Assembly: GCA_903921365.1 (NCBI GenBank)
Contig: CAIXPS010000270.1
Span: 1-39,777 of the forward strand
Length of the DNA: 39,777 bases
Origin: an uncultured bacterium
GTDB taxonomy: Bacteria > Chloroflexota > Anaerolineae > J036 > Brachytrichaceae
Direction of reading: 5' to 3'
The position numbers were made by a program, and so were the translations under genes. Positions 10,966 through 19,302 of the stretch are shown here, piece after piece (position 1 is the stretch's first letter; each line of letters begins with the position of its first letter). Under the pieces are notes generated by a model that saw only the letters and a program-made list of their open reading frames with translations, made no database searches and was not told where the DNA came from.

Positions 10966-12484
10966 CACGCCAAAGGGCGAAAAAGATCGCAGTGATCTTC
11001 TAGCGCTGCCCGAGACGGCGCTCGTGAGAGTAGTTGCCGCGCAACGCGCCGTTCGCATCATCCTGGTCGGCGGTGCGGTGCGGGATGCGTTGCTGGGTAA
11101 ACCGGTGCACGATCTTGACTTCGCCGTGCAGGCCGAGCGACGAGACGCCGTCAGTCTGGCGCGCGCGGTCGCGGATCGACTCGGCGCAGCCTTCTATCTG
11201 ATGGACGCCGAGCGCGGCACCTCGCGTGTGATCGTGGCGCGCCCGGATCAGCCCGCCTTGAACCTCGACTTTGCTGTCTGCCGTGGCGCGACGTGGAACG
11301 ACGACCTGTTCGCCCGCGACTTCAGCATCAACGCCATCGCGCTCGATTGCGCCAGCGGCGCGCTGCTCGATCCCACCGGCGGTCAGGCCGACCTCGCCGC
11401 CGGCGTCATCCGCCAGGTCACGCCGCATTCACTCACCGACGACCCCGTGCGCGCCCTGCGCGCGGTGCGCATCGAACACGCCCTGGGCGTGCCTGGCGCG
11501 CATATCGAACCGACCACCGAAAATGCGGTGCGCGCCGCTGCCTCGTTGCTCAATGTGCCCAGCACCGAGCGTGTCCGCGACGAGTTGATGAAAATGCTCG
11601 CGTTGCCCCAGGCTGCCCGCGCGGTGCGGCGGCTTGACGCGCTGGGACTGTTGGGCGAACTGGTCCCGGAAATCGAGCCGATGCGCGCGTGCACGCAGAC
11701 GGCCCCGCACCATTTCGCGGTGCTTGAACACACCTTCGTCGTGCTCGATTACCTCGACGAGATCATCCGTTTCGTGATCGAGGAGGACGCCGTCGCGCCC
11801 GACTGGCTCAGCGAGTTGCAGATCGCCCCGCCCCATCGCGCCGCCTTGCGCCGCCAGTTGCTCACCGAAACCAGCAACGAGCGACTGCGCGTCGCGGTGC
11901 TTCGCTTTGCCGCGCTGCTGCACGACATTGCCAAGCCCGCCAACCGCAGCGTGGGCGACGATGGGCGCGTTCACTTCTACGGGCACGAGGAGGCAGGCTC
12001 GAAGGTCGCCGCTGCGCGCGCGAACACGCTCAGGTTGAGCGCCGATGAGGTGTCGCAGATTCGCGCGACGGTCGCCCATCACATGCGCCCTAACCAGATG
12101 TCGCGCGACAGCGCCATAGCGAACATCTCGCAGCGCGCCATCTACCGCTACATCAACGCTACCCGCGACTGCGCCCCGGAAATCGCACTGTTCTGCATCG
12201 CAGACGGCATGGGCAAAGCCGGGGCGGACTCGTCGCCCGACGACGCCGCGCGGCGCGCCAAAATAGCCGCACTGCTGATCAAGGCCTATTACGACCGATT
12301 TGGCCCCGACGCCGCGCCAAAACCGTTGATCGACGGGAGAGAGGTTATGGAATTGGGCGTCAAACAGGGACGCGAGATCGGCCAGATACTCAGCGCCATC
12401 CGCGAGGCGCAGATGGTGGGTGAGATCAGCACCTACGACGAGGCTGTCGCACTGGCGCAACAACTCATTCATGACGCCGGTTAA
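10958..12484 (+). CDS. CCA tRNA nucleotidyltransferase / poly(A) polymerase family protein with HD domain
   Basis: The 508-residue protein has the class II nucleotidyltransferase head: ILVGGAVRDALLGKPVHDLDFAV, with the GG and the DLD metal-binding carboxylates near residues 35-55, then RDFSINAIALD and the DPVRALRAVRIEHALG helical region. An HD phosphohydrolase-type domain (FAALLHDIAKPANRS, HFYGHEEAGS) follows at about residues 320-350. Family members add or repair the CCA end of tRNA or polyadenylate RNA; sequence alone does not separate CCA-adding, A-adding and poly(A) enzymes. It overlaps yggS by eight bases and the next gene by 14. Confidence 0.9.
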   Translation: MRDTPKGEKDRSDLLALPETALVRVVAAQRAVRIILVGGAVRDALLGKPVHDLDFAVQAERRDAVSLARAVADRLGAAFYLMDAERGTSRVIVARPDQPALNLDFAVCRGATWNDDLFARDFSINAIALDCASGALLDPTGGQADLAAGVIRQVTPHSLTDDPVRALRAVRIEHALGVPGAHIEPTTENAVRAAASLLNVPSTERVRDELMKMLALPQAARAVRRLDALGLLGELVPEIEPMRACTQTAPHHFAVLEHTFVVLDYLDEIIRFVIEEDAVAPDWLSELQIAPPHRAALRRQLLTETSNERLRVAVLRFAALLHDIAKPANRSVGDDGRVHFYGHEEAGSKVAAARANTLRLSADEVSQIRATVAHHMRPNQMSRDSAIANISQRAIYRYINATRDCAPEIALFCIADGMGKAGADSSPDDAARRAKIAALLIKAYYDRFGPDAAPKPLIDGREVMELGVKQGREIGQILSAIREAQMVGEISTYDEAVALAQQLIHDAG

Positions 12485-14396
12485 CCCAACACATACGGGG
12501 CGCCAACTGGCGCTGCTGGCGTTCATCCTGCTCGCGGCGTTCATTCTGCGCGTCGCGTCGTTGGATCATCGCCCGCTCCATTTTGACGAGGGCAACAGCG
12601 TGTACTTTGCGCAGTTCAACCTGGCACAGTTGCTGCAGGCCAGCATCGACACACATGAGGCCGACCCACCTGGTTACCGGCTGTCGCTCGGGTTGTGGAT
12701 CACTCTCGCCGGGCCTTCGCCGGTCGCGCTGCGGTTGTACTCGGTCTTTTATGGCGTGTTGGGCGTGGCTGTGCTGGTTGCGCTTTTGGGCGCGCTCGGC
12801 CTGCCCTTTGGCGCGCGCCTGCTCGCGGCGAGTCTGCTGGCAAGCGCTGCCTTTTCCATCGACTATTCGCAACAGGCCAAGGGCTACGCCATGGGCGCGG
12901 CGATGGCGCTTGTGTCATGGTGGGCGTGGGTGCGGCTGATGCGCAACCGCCCGGGAGTCCCTGCGCGCATTGCGACCGTCTACATCGTCAGCACGCTGTT
13001 GATGTTGAGCACCCACTACTACACCGCCGCGTTATTACCCATGCAGTGGTTGTGGTGGTTTGGCAGTCGCGTGCTGCCCATACAACGGCTGCGGGACTTC
13101 GGCAGGATGCATCTCCATGCCGCGTTGACGGGTATCGGCATCCAAGCGCTCACCTGCGCGCCGATCGCCGTATGGACTGTCCTGTCCATCGCAGGAATCC
13201 TAAGCGGTGCGACCGGGCTGTCGGGCGAAGCACGCGCGGCTACGCCGTTTGCCCTGCTGAGTAACACTTTTCAGGAGATGAGCGCAGGGCAGTTTGCGCC
13301 GGCACCGCTGGCCGCTGCCGGCGCGCTCGTGTTTGTTCTCCTTGCCATCGCTGGAGCGGTGCGCCTGTGGCGCGGGAGGTATCGCCCGGCCTTCTGGTTT
13401 GGCGTCACGCTCGTGATTCCGCTGATGGGTGCGCTTCTGCTGCAACAGCGCGTCACCTTCTTTTATCCCCGTTTCCTGCTCTACGCTCTGCCGTGCTTGT
13501 GCGCACTCATCGCCGGGATTGGGCTGAAAGCCAGCGCGAGGATTGCCCACAATCGTTTCGCGCCTGCGCTGACGGCCGGGGCTATTGCAGCCCTGGCGGC
13601 GCTAAGCGCCGCCGGAACCTTGGCGTTGGCGCGCGCGCCCATCGACGCCGCAACCGACTTCCGCCCGCTCTTTGCGCAAGTGCGCCCGCTGATCCAACAG
13701 GGTGACGCCGCGCTTGGCAGCTTTATCTGGATGAAGGGCATGATGATCAGCTATGCGCCCGAAACACAAAACAGGCTGCGCTGGTTCGACGACTATTACA
13801 CAGCGAACAATGTGGATGCGCTGATGGCGCCGGTGGCGGCCGGGGCAGGGCGTGTATGGTCGTTTAACTACCAGCGCAATCCCGATGCGCACGAGACCCT
13901 GTCGGTGCTGTGGTTGAAGCAACACGCTGCCTACGCAGATCGCTTCTCGTCCGGCGCGCTCAGCGCGCTGTTGTTTGATGGTTCCCCCACTGGCAGCGCG
14001 CCAGCGCGTCAGGTTCGTTTCGAGTCGGGTATCCGGCTGAGCTATACGCCGGTGCAGCAGGTATTGCATCGCGGGGACACGATCATGGTGACGCTGAACT
14101 GGCTGACCGAACTAAAGATCAGCGAACACGACGCCATTTTCCTGCATCTGGTTGCGCCCGATGGCCGGATCGTGGCGCAAAACGACAGCGACGCGGTGAA
14201 CGGCATGGCCCCCAGCTTCACCTGGACGCCCAACCAGACCATCGTCGATCGTCGCGCCTTGCTGGTGCGCGACGACCTCGGCCCCGGCGACTATACGTTA
14301 CTGGTGGGGCTGTACCGCACGGACAATGGCGCGCGCCTGAAGACCGAGTCGGGCGCGGATTCCGAGCGCATAGGGACGGCGACGGCGGCGCGTTAG
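12471..14396 (+). CDS. multispanning GT-C (GT39/ArnT-like) glycosyltransferase family protein
   Basis: An integral membrane protein of about 641 residues. It has many hydrophobic segments (LALLAFILLAAFILRV, LPFGARLLAASLLASAAFSI, ALVSWWAWVRL, and several more to about residue 400) and then a soluble C-terminal part. The first external loop carries HFDEGNSVYFAQ, which fits the acidic DE motif expected of lipid-linked sugar transferases of the GT-C fold, and HEADPPGYRL further on. Donor and acceptor are unknown. I chose the ATG at 12471, whose protein begins directly with a short tail and the first membrane helix; a longer frame to 12420 would overlap the CCA-family gene much more. It is the last gene of a three-gene run with yggS. 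Confidence 0.8.
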   Translation: MTPVNPTHTGRQLALLAFILLAAFILRVASLDHRPLHFDEGNSVYFAQFNLAQLLQASIDTHEADPPGYRLSLGLWITLAGPSPVALRLYSVFYGVLGVAVLVALLGALGLPFGARLLAASLLASAAFSIDYSQQAKGYAMGAAMALVSWWAWVRLMRNRPGVPARIATVYIVSTLLMLSTHYYTAALLPMQWLWWFGSRVLPIQRLRDFGRMHLHAALTGIGIQALTCAPIAVWTVLSIAGILSGATGLSGEARAATPFALLSNTFQEMSAGQFAPAPLAAAGALVFVLLAIAGAVRLWRGRYRPAFWFGVTLVIPLMGALLLQQRVTFFYPRFLLYALPCLCALIAGIGLKASARIAHNRFAPALTAGAIAALAALSAAGTLALARAPIDAATDFRPLFAQVRPLIQQGDAALGSFIWMKGMMISYAPETQNRLRWFDDYYTANNVDALMAPVAAGAGRVWSFNYQRNPDAHETLSVLWLKQHAAYADRFSSGALSALLFDGSPTGSAPARQVRFESGIRLSYTPVQQVLHRGDTIMVTLNWLTELKISEHDAIFLHLVAPDGRIVAQNDSDAVNGMAPSFTWTPNQTIVDRRALLVRDDLGPGDYTLLVGLYRTDNGARLKTESGADSERIGTATAAR

Positions 14397-14412
14397 CCCC
14401 ATTGCTGTGGGG
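14397..14412 (+). terminator. short hairpin after the glycosyltransferase gene
   Basis: CCCCA (14397-14401) pairs with TGGGG (14408-14412), immediately after the stop codon and followed by TTT. A small possible terminator. Confidence 0.4.
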
Positions 14413-14532
14413 TTTGCGCCGTTCGGCACACCCCGCGCGACATCGACACGACAACGCCATTTCGGGCAACAGGTTCGCATGCACCGTCGTTTCGTGGCGG
14501 TTGACGGCCGCATCCGTTCCGTTCCTATCATC

Positions 14533-14551
14533 GTGGGGGGCGCTTTCCCAC
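14533..14551 (-). terminator. possible terminator of the acs operon
   Basis: GTGGG (14533-14537) and CCCAC (14547-14551) form a short GC-rich stem 17 bases past the last gene of the carbonyl-branch operon. No clean U-tract follows on the minus strand. The rest of 14413-14567 shows no gene. Confidence 0.3.
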
Positions 14552-14567
14552 CCCGGCCTACCATCAC

Positions 14568-15356
14568 CTACAGTATCTTTGCCAGCATAGCCGCCACCGC
14601 CTGGTACACCGGCGACTCATCGCCCATCTCGACCAACGGCCGGCCGCTGAACTCAAACTCCGCCATGCGCGTGTTGTGAGGCACCGTGCCCAGCAATGGA
14701 ATGTCCAGAGCGTCGATGCGCGCCTGCAGCGGCGCCGGCAGTTCCGGCGTCGTCAGGTTGTTGACGATCAGGTAGGTCTTCTCGATGTTGATGCCCAGTT
14801 CGTGGCGGAAGCCGGCGATGTTTTCGGCGGCCACGATCCCGCGCTGCGTCGGGTCGGTGACCACCAGCAGCACCTGCACATCACGCGTGGTTCGGCGGCT
14901 GAGGTGTTCCATGCCCGCCTCGTTGTCGATGACCACGTAACGATAGTTCTTGCTGATGCCGTCCACGACCTCGCGCAGGTTGTGGTTGACCGCGCAATAG
15001 CAGCCCTGACCTTCGGAACGACCCATGGCGATCAGATCAAACCGCGAGCCTTCGGCGAGTGAGGAGCGTATCTGCATATCCAGGTAGTCGCGCTTGGTCA
15101 CGCCGCCCGGCAACGTGCCCATGGCCGCGCCGCCCGCCAGCAAGGACTGCTGCACCTGCCCCAGCAGTCCTTCGCGGATATCACCGACGGTGCATTCCGC
15201 CTCCAGACCCAGCGTCATATATAGATTGCTGCTGGGGTCGGCATCAATCGCCAGGATCGAGCCGGTTTGCGTCTGGACGAGGTACTTGATGACCATCGTC
15301 GCGATCGTGGACTTGCCAACGCCGCCTTTACCGGCCAGTGCGATGGTTGTGGTCAT
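14568..15356 (-). CDS. cooC: CO dehydrogenase nickel-maturation ATPase, CooC type
   Basis: The 262-residue protein belongs to the MinD/CooC deviant Walker A family: GKGGVGKST at residues 9-17 and a DADPSSNL metal/ATP site. The CxC motif expected of CooC dimers (GCYC near residue 114) can bind nickel between two subunits. Family members use ATP to drive Ni insertion into the C-cluster of CO dehydrogenase or the A-cluster of acetyl-CoA synthase. It is the last gene of the operon and its start overlaps the previous stop (TAATG). With two such ATPases here, one may serve AcsA and the other AcsB, but sequence alone does not say which. Confidence 0.92.
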   Translation of the reverse strand: MTTTIALAGKGGVGKSTIATMVIKYLVQTQTGSILAIDADPSSNLYMTLGLEAECTVGDIREGLLGQVQQSLLAGGAAMGTLPGGVTKRDYLDMQIRSSLAEGSRFDLIAMGRSEGQGCYCAVNHNLREVVDGISKNYRYVVIDNEAGMEHLSRRTTRDVQVLLVVTDPTQRGIVAAENIAGFRHELGINIEKTYLIVNNLTTPELPAPLQARIDALDIPLLGTVPHNTRMAEFEFSGRPLVEMGDESPVYQAVAAMLAKIL

Positions 15357-16150
15357 TATTTACGCTCCATTCCAACGGCACGTTCGTTTGCCATCCTCTG
15401 CGCGATTTGTTCGGCAGCCTGCCGCAGCGCAGGGACATGATCATACACCGCAATGCCCAGCCGATCCGCTTCCTGCACTGCCATATCCGCCGGCAAAAGA
15501 CCCAGCACCGGCATGCCGGGTGATTCTGCCCGCAGGAAGGCGGCTTCCTCTTCGTTGCGCACTTTGTTGCCAACCAGCCACAGCCGTTTCAGGCCAATGT
15601 CTGCGGCCAGTTTCTTGATCTGCGCCGCCGTGCCCAGGCTGCGCCGGGTCGGCTCCACCACGACGATCATGGCGTCCACAAAGTCCACCGTGGCGCGACC
15701 CAGATGCTCCACACCGGCGTACATGTCCAGGATCAGCACGTCATCCTTGCGGAACATCAGGTGGGTCATCAGCGTCTTGAGCATGGCGCCTTCGGGGCAG
15801 ATGCAGCCTGATCCGCCGATTTCGACCGCGCCCATCTCCAGCAGGCGCACACCGCGATGCTTCACGCTAAAGCGGTCGGGCAGATCGTCCACGCGCGGAT
15901 TCAATGTGAAGAAGCCTCCGACAGTGCCGGGCTTTGCGCCGGTGCGCTCCTCGATCAAGTCAGACATCTCGACGATGGGGCGCAAGCGCGCGCGCAGATC
16001 AGCCGGAAAGCCCAATGCGCCCGCCAGGCATGGCGAGGGGTCGGCGTCCACGGCCAGCACATCGCGCCCGGCATCCGCATAAACCTGCGCCAGCAACGCC
16101 GTCAGCGTTGTTTTGCCCACGCCGCCCTTGCCGCTGATTGCTATTTTCAT
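15356..16150 (-). CDS. second CooC/AcsF-type maturation ATPase
   Basis: A 264-residue paralogue of the downstream gene. It shows the deviant Walker A GKGGVGKTT (residues 7-15), DADPSPCLAGALG, a GCICPEG motif with the CxC pair, VLILDMYAGVEHLGR and the switch-like VVVEPTRRS. In acetogens tandem CooC and AcsF proteins mature the CODH/ACS nickel sites. The ATG overlaps the acsE stop codon (ATGA), and its stop overlaps the next start, which indicates translational coupling. Confidence 0.9.
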   Translation of the reverse strand: MKIAISGKGGVGKTTLTALLAQVYADAGRDVLAVDADPSPCLAGALGFPADLRARLRPIVEMSDLIEERTGAKPGTVGGFFTLNPRVDDLPDRFSVKHRGVRLLEMGAVEIGGSGCICPEGAMLKTLMTHLMFRKDDVLILDMYAGVEHLGRATVDFVDAMIVVVEPTRRSLGTAAQIKKLAADIGLKRLWLVGNKVRNEEEAAFLRAESPGMPVLGLLPADMAVQEADRLGIAVYDHVPALRQAAEQIAQRMANERAVGMERK

Positions 16151-17073
16151 GTAAGTTGCAGATAGGCATCTGCATAAATGACTTTGTTGAGCAGAATCTG
16201 CACTGTCTTCCAGATCGCCATCTGGTCGGGGTCGCCGGCATCCACGTCGTCGAAGACGGGCGTTTCCGAAGCCGCGATGCGGTCGTTGATCTTGAGATAC
16301 AGGCGCCCCACGGGTGTGCTGGCGTCGCGTTGCTCAATGATGCGGATGGTGTCCATCAGCTTCAGATCGAGGGGATCGCCGATCAGCATATTCAGCCCCA
16401 CACCCATCAGCATGGCGCAATAGGTGCGGTTGATCAGCGAGCGATTCTCGTTTGGCACCGAGTTTGAGACGTTCGACAGCCCGACCGAGATGGCCGGCGA
16501 CGGGCTCCAGGCGACCTGCAGCGTTCGGATCGTCTCAATCAGCTCCGGGCAGTACTCCTGGCAACCCGATACGGTCAGCACCAGCGGGTCGATGATCAAG
16601 TCCGACATGGGGTAGTCGATTTCCAGCATGCGGGGGATTAGTTGCTCAATCGCAATAGTCACGCGCGCATCGGCCCCCACCGGGATACCGCTCGCGCCCA
16701 TGGTCAGCGCGATCACGCGCGCGTTGTACTTTTTCGCCAGCAGGGGCACTTTTTCCAGCCGCTCCGGCTCCGCCGATGTAGAGTTGATAATCGGCTGGGC
16801 TTTGGTGACTTTCTTCAGCCCGGCCTCAATCCCAAGCAGGTTGGTGCTGTCAAAACTGATCGGCACGTCCACAACGGCCTCGACTGTTTGCACCATCCAG
16901 GGGAAGACCTCTTCCCAGTCCTTTTTGCGCGGCCCCAGGTTGATGTCCAGCGCCTGTGCGCCGGCCTCCACCTGCGCGACAGCGCGCTCCTGGAAAAACC
17001 GCGCATCCTTTGCTTGCAGCGCGTCTTTGACTCGCTGCGACATGATGTGGATGTTTTCGCCAATGATGTACAT
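16147..17073 (-). CDS. acsE: 5-methyltetrahydrofolate:corrinoid iron-sulfur protein methyltransferase
   Basis: AcsE moves the methyl group from methyl-THF to Co(I) of the corrinoid Fe-S protein. The 308-residue protein has the pterin-binding TIM barrel: IIGENIHIMSQRV at the start, ALDINLGPRKKDW, PISFDSTNLLGIEAGL, PIINSTSAEPERL, and GLSNVSNSVPNENRSLINRTY, the block carrying the Asn residues that contact the pterin. It ends about 35 residues later than the second methyltransferase of this window. The start has a good ribosome binding site (AAAGGAAA). It lies between the corrinoid activator and the maturation ATPases. Confidence 0.95.
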   Translation of the reverse strand: MYIIGENIHIMSQRVKDALQAKDARFFQERAVAQVEAGAQALDINLGPRKKDWEEVFPWMVQTVEAVVDVPISFDSTNLLGIEAGLKKVTKAQPIINSTSAEPERLEKVPLLAKKYNARVIALTMGASGIPVGADARVTIAIEQLIPRMLEIDYPMSDLIIDPLVLTVSGCQEYCPELIETIRTLQVAWSPSPAISVGLSNVSNSVPNENRSLINRTYCAMLMGVGLNMLIGDPLDLKLMDTIRIIEQRDASTPVGRLYLKINDRIAASETPVFDDVDAGDPDQMAIWKTVQILLNKVIYADAYLQLT

Positions 17074-17119
17074 GTCTATATTTCCTTTACTGATTTAACG
17101 CAAGATATGAAGTATGAAT

Positions 17120-17145
17120 TATGAAGTATGACGTTATACTTCATA
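17120..17145 (-). repeat. intercistronic hairpin between acsV and acsE
   Basis: TATGAAGTAT (17120-17129) pairs perfectly with ATACTTCATA (17136-17145) around a six-base loop and overlaps the acsV stop codon. A third ATGAAGTATGA copy lies at 17108-17118, so this is a small AT-rich repeat cluster in a GC-rich operon. Confidence 0.7.
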
Positions 17146-19099
17146 CTTTCTTCAATGCCGCCTGCACCGTCGGGAACCTGGAGAGGTCGGTATGGGGCAG
17201 GAACAGCGCTGAAATGAATTCGTCATAAAAGCTGTTGTCGGCGGTCAACTCGATATAGGTCATACGGCTGGCAATGTCCGTGATGCGCGCTCGCGCAGCC
17301 CGATCCAACAGCGCCAGGTAAGCGCCTCGCGCGGCAGTGTTGCCGAGGAACTTAAAACGATCCCATGGCATATCCGGCAGTAGCCCGATCTCAACCGCCT
17401 TCTCGACATTGATGTATTTGCCGAAGGAGCCGCCAATCAGCACTTGCTCAGCCATCTCAAGCGGCATGCCTACCTTCTCAGCCAACACGGAGAATCCGGC
17501 ATAAATCGCGGCTTTGGCGCGCAGCAGGTTGTCGATGTCGACGCGTGTGATGACAATATCGCTGCCAGTCTGGCTTTCGGCCGCCCACACAATCACATAC
17601 TCATCGCCATGCTCGCCTTGCCTCACCCGCGTTGTGGGCAGCTTGAGATTGAAATGACCGCTGCGGTCGATAATGCCGGTCAGGAATAACTCTGCCAGCA
17701 ACGCGATCAGCCCGCTGCCGCACACGCCGCGCGCTCGCGCGCCTGGCGCGCTGCCGATGACGCGGTAGGTCGGCTCATAGGTGTCGCTGTTGATCCAGAT
17801 TTCCTCGATTGCGCCTTCGGTCGCGCGCATGCCATGCTGCACTCCTGCGCCCTCAAAGGCGGGCCCGGCGGAGCAGGCGCAGGTCACCAGCCACTCGCGG
17901 TTGCCCAGGACGATCTCGCCGTTTGTGCCCACGTCCATGAACAGCGTCACCGCCTCGGCATCGTCTAGTCCAGACGAGAGCACCCCGGCGCTGATGTCGG
18001 CGCCCACATAGCTGGCGACGCCGGGCAGACAGTCCACGCTCGCTTCGGGGTGGATGTTCAATCCCACCATGGCAGCCGGCAACACGGGCGTCTGGTTCAC
18101 GGTGGTCACAAAGGGCGTCAGGCGGATACTCTCGCACGGGATGCCCAGCAGCAAGTGAATCATGGTGCTGTTTCCGGCCACCGTCGCCTTGACCACACTC
18201 GCCGGGTCCGCCATGACGCGTTTGCAGGCTGTCACAAGCAGCGTGTTGATCGTCTTCAACACCAGGTCGCGCAGCTCCAGCGCGCCCTCTCCCCCTGGGA
18301 GAGGGTTGGGGAGAGGGCTCTTCTTAGTCGAATAGATGATGCGCGAGATGACATCCTCGCCGCGCGAAATCTGGCCGTTGTATTCAGCTACCTGTGCCCG
18401 CACGACGCCGGTCAACAGGTCCACCAGCCACAGCGACACCGTGGTAGTGCCGATGTCCACGGCAATTCCCCACAATGGCGCAGCGTCCGGGATGATGCCG
18501 GGCCAGAGATCGACGATTCGCGCCGCGCCGGTTGGGCGATCCCACGTGTCGGTTTCGATCAGCGCAGTCACCGCCCAGTTCTGGGCGCGCAATATGGGGC
18601 CGATGCGTCGCAGCAACGGCAGTGAAATCCCAAACGCGCCGATGCCAGTCTGCTGGCGCAATGCGGTTTGTAGCCGGCTCCAGTCGTCGGTTTGATCCTG
18701 CGTGTCCGGGGGCGACAGCGTCAGGGTAACGCGGCGCATCGGTTGTGCCGCAGCGGAATAGCCGAGGGGCACAGTTACCTCAATGGCGGTGCGATCGGTC
18801 GTCAGGCGGCGCTCGATCCCGGCCTGCGGCGGTATCGTGATCGACACATCCCCTTCAATAACGGACTGGCAGGCCAGCGCATAACCCGCCGCGACATCGT
18901 CTGGGCTCAGGCGCAAGGTGCTTCGTCGCCTCACATCGCCCGCTGTCACCTGGACGGCGCAACGCCCGCACCGGCCCTGTCCGCCGCACGGCTGCTGGAG
19001 ATCGATGCCAGCCAACTGTGCGGCCTCGGACACCAACGTGCCAGTGGCGACGTGCACTGGCACGGGCGCGCCTGCAAATGTAATTATGTGTTCAGCCAT
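17141..19099 (-). CDS. acsV: corrinoid protein reductive activator, RACo type (ASKHA ATPase with 2Fe-2S domain)
   Basis: RACo reactivates the corrinoid Fe-S protein when its cobalt has oxidised to Co(II), in an ATP-dependent reduction. The 652-residue protein begins with a plant-type ferredoxin domain; Cys38, Cys44, Cys47 and Cys77 (CGGQGRCGRC, YALAC) can hold the 2Fe-2S cluster. The ASKHA ATPase part follows with GIAVDIGTTTVSLWLVDL, MDVGTNGEIVLGN, ACSAGPAFEGAG, GSGLIALLAEL and GGSFGKYI. Around residues 256-271 the frame runs through a SPLPNPLPGGEGA insertion encoded by a palindromic repeat. The gene overlaps the start-side small gene by 16 bases. Confidence 0.93.
   Translation of the reverse strand: MAEHIITFAGAPVPVHVATGTLVSEAAQLAGIDLQQPCGGQGRCGRCAVQVTAGDVRRRSTLRLSPDDVAAGYALACQSVIEGDVSITIPPQAGIERRLTTDRTAIEVTVPLGYSAAAQPMRRVTLTLSPPDTQDQTDDWSRLQTALRQQTGIGAFGISLPLLRRIGPILRAQNWAVTALIETDTWDRPTGAARIVDLWPGIIPDAAPLWGIAVDIGTTTVSLWLVDLLTGVVRAQVAEYNGQISRGEDVISRIIYSTKKSPLPNPLPGGEGALELRDLVLKTINTLLVTACKRVMADPASVVKATVAGNSTMIHLLLGIPCESIRLTPFVTTVNQTPVLPAAMVGLNIHPEASVDCLPGVASYVGADISAGVLSSGLDDAEAVTLFMDVGTNGEIVLGNREWLVTCACSAGPAFEGAGVQHGMRATEGAIEEIWINSDTYEPTYRVIGSAPGARARGVCGSGLIALLAELFLTGIIDRSGHFNLKLPTTRVRQGEHGDEYVIVWAAESQTGSDIVITRVDIDNLLRAKAAIYAGFSVLAEKVGMPLEMAEQVLIGGSFGKYINVEKAVEIGLLPDMPWDRFKFLGNTAARGAYLALLDRAARARITDIASRMTYIELTADNSFYDEFISALFLPHTDLSRFPTVQAALKKV
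18285..18317. repeat. palindromic REP-like element inside acsV
   Basis: CCCTCTCCC (18285-18293) pairs with GGGAGAGGG (18297-18305), followed by TTGGGGAGAGGG. This is the widespread bacterial repeat that reads SPLPNPLP in one frame. Here it lies in frame in the activator gene, between IISRIIYSTKK and the conserved LELRDLVLKTIN helix. Confidence 0.8.
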
Positions 19100-19299
19100 A
19101 TCGCCTGGTACAACTCAGCAATGGCTATTTCTGCAGACTGCGCTTTAAGTTTACCTTTACGGAATGCAGCGATCGACTTGCGAGCATCCGCAGCAATTTC
19201 CTCTCGCCGTGCTTCAATATGACGGCTGCGCAAGATGTCTACCAGCATCTCTTGTTGTTCGGGTGAAAGCTGCAATGCGGTGTCTATAGCTTGATCCAT
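19084..19299 (-). CDS. small antitoxin-like protein, 71 aa
   Basis: The protein (DTALQLSPEQQEMLVDILRSR, then RREEIAADARKSIAAFRKG) resembles small proteins that often precede a RelE/ParE-type toxin in cyanobacteria and Chloroflexota; that match is from memory. No toxin gene is next to it: acsC ends three bases upstream and acsV starts within its 3' end. It is entirely helical in appearance, charged, and has no cysteine. It could be an orphan antitoxin or a small accessory protein of the CODH/ACS operon. Confidence 0.6.
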   Translation of the reverse strand: MDQAIDTALQLSPEQQEMLVDILRSRHIEARREEIAADARKSIAAFRKGKLKAQSAEIAIAELYQAIWLNT

Positions 19300-19302
19300 G
19301 GT

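Noticed and set aside
14413-14567. Small gene in the gap between the glycosyltransferase and cooC
   Set aside because: Open frames here have no ribosome binding site or recognisable protein; only short hairpins are visible.
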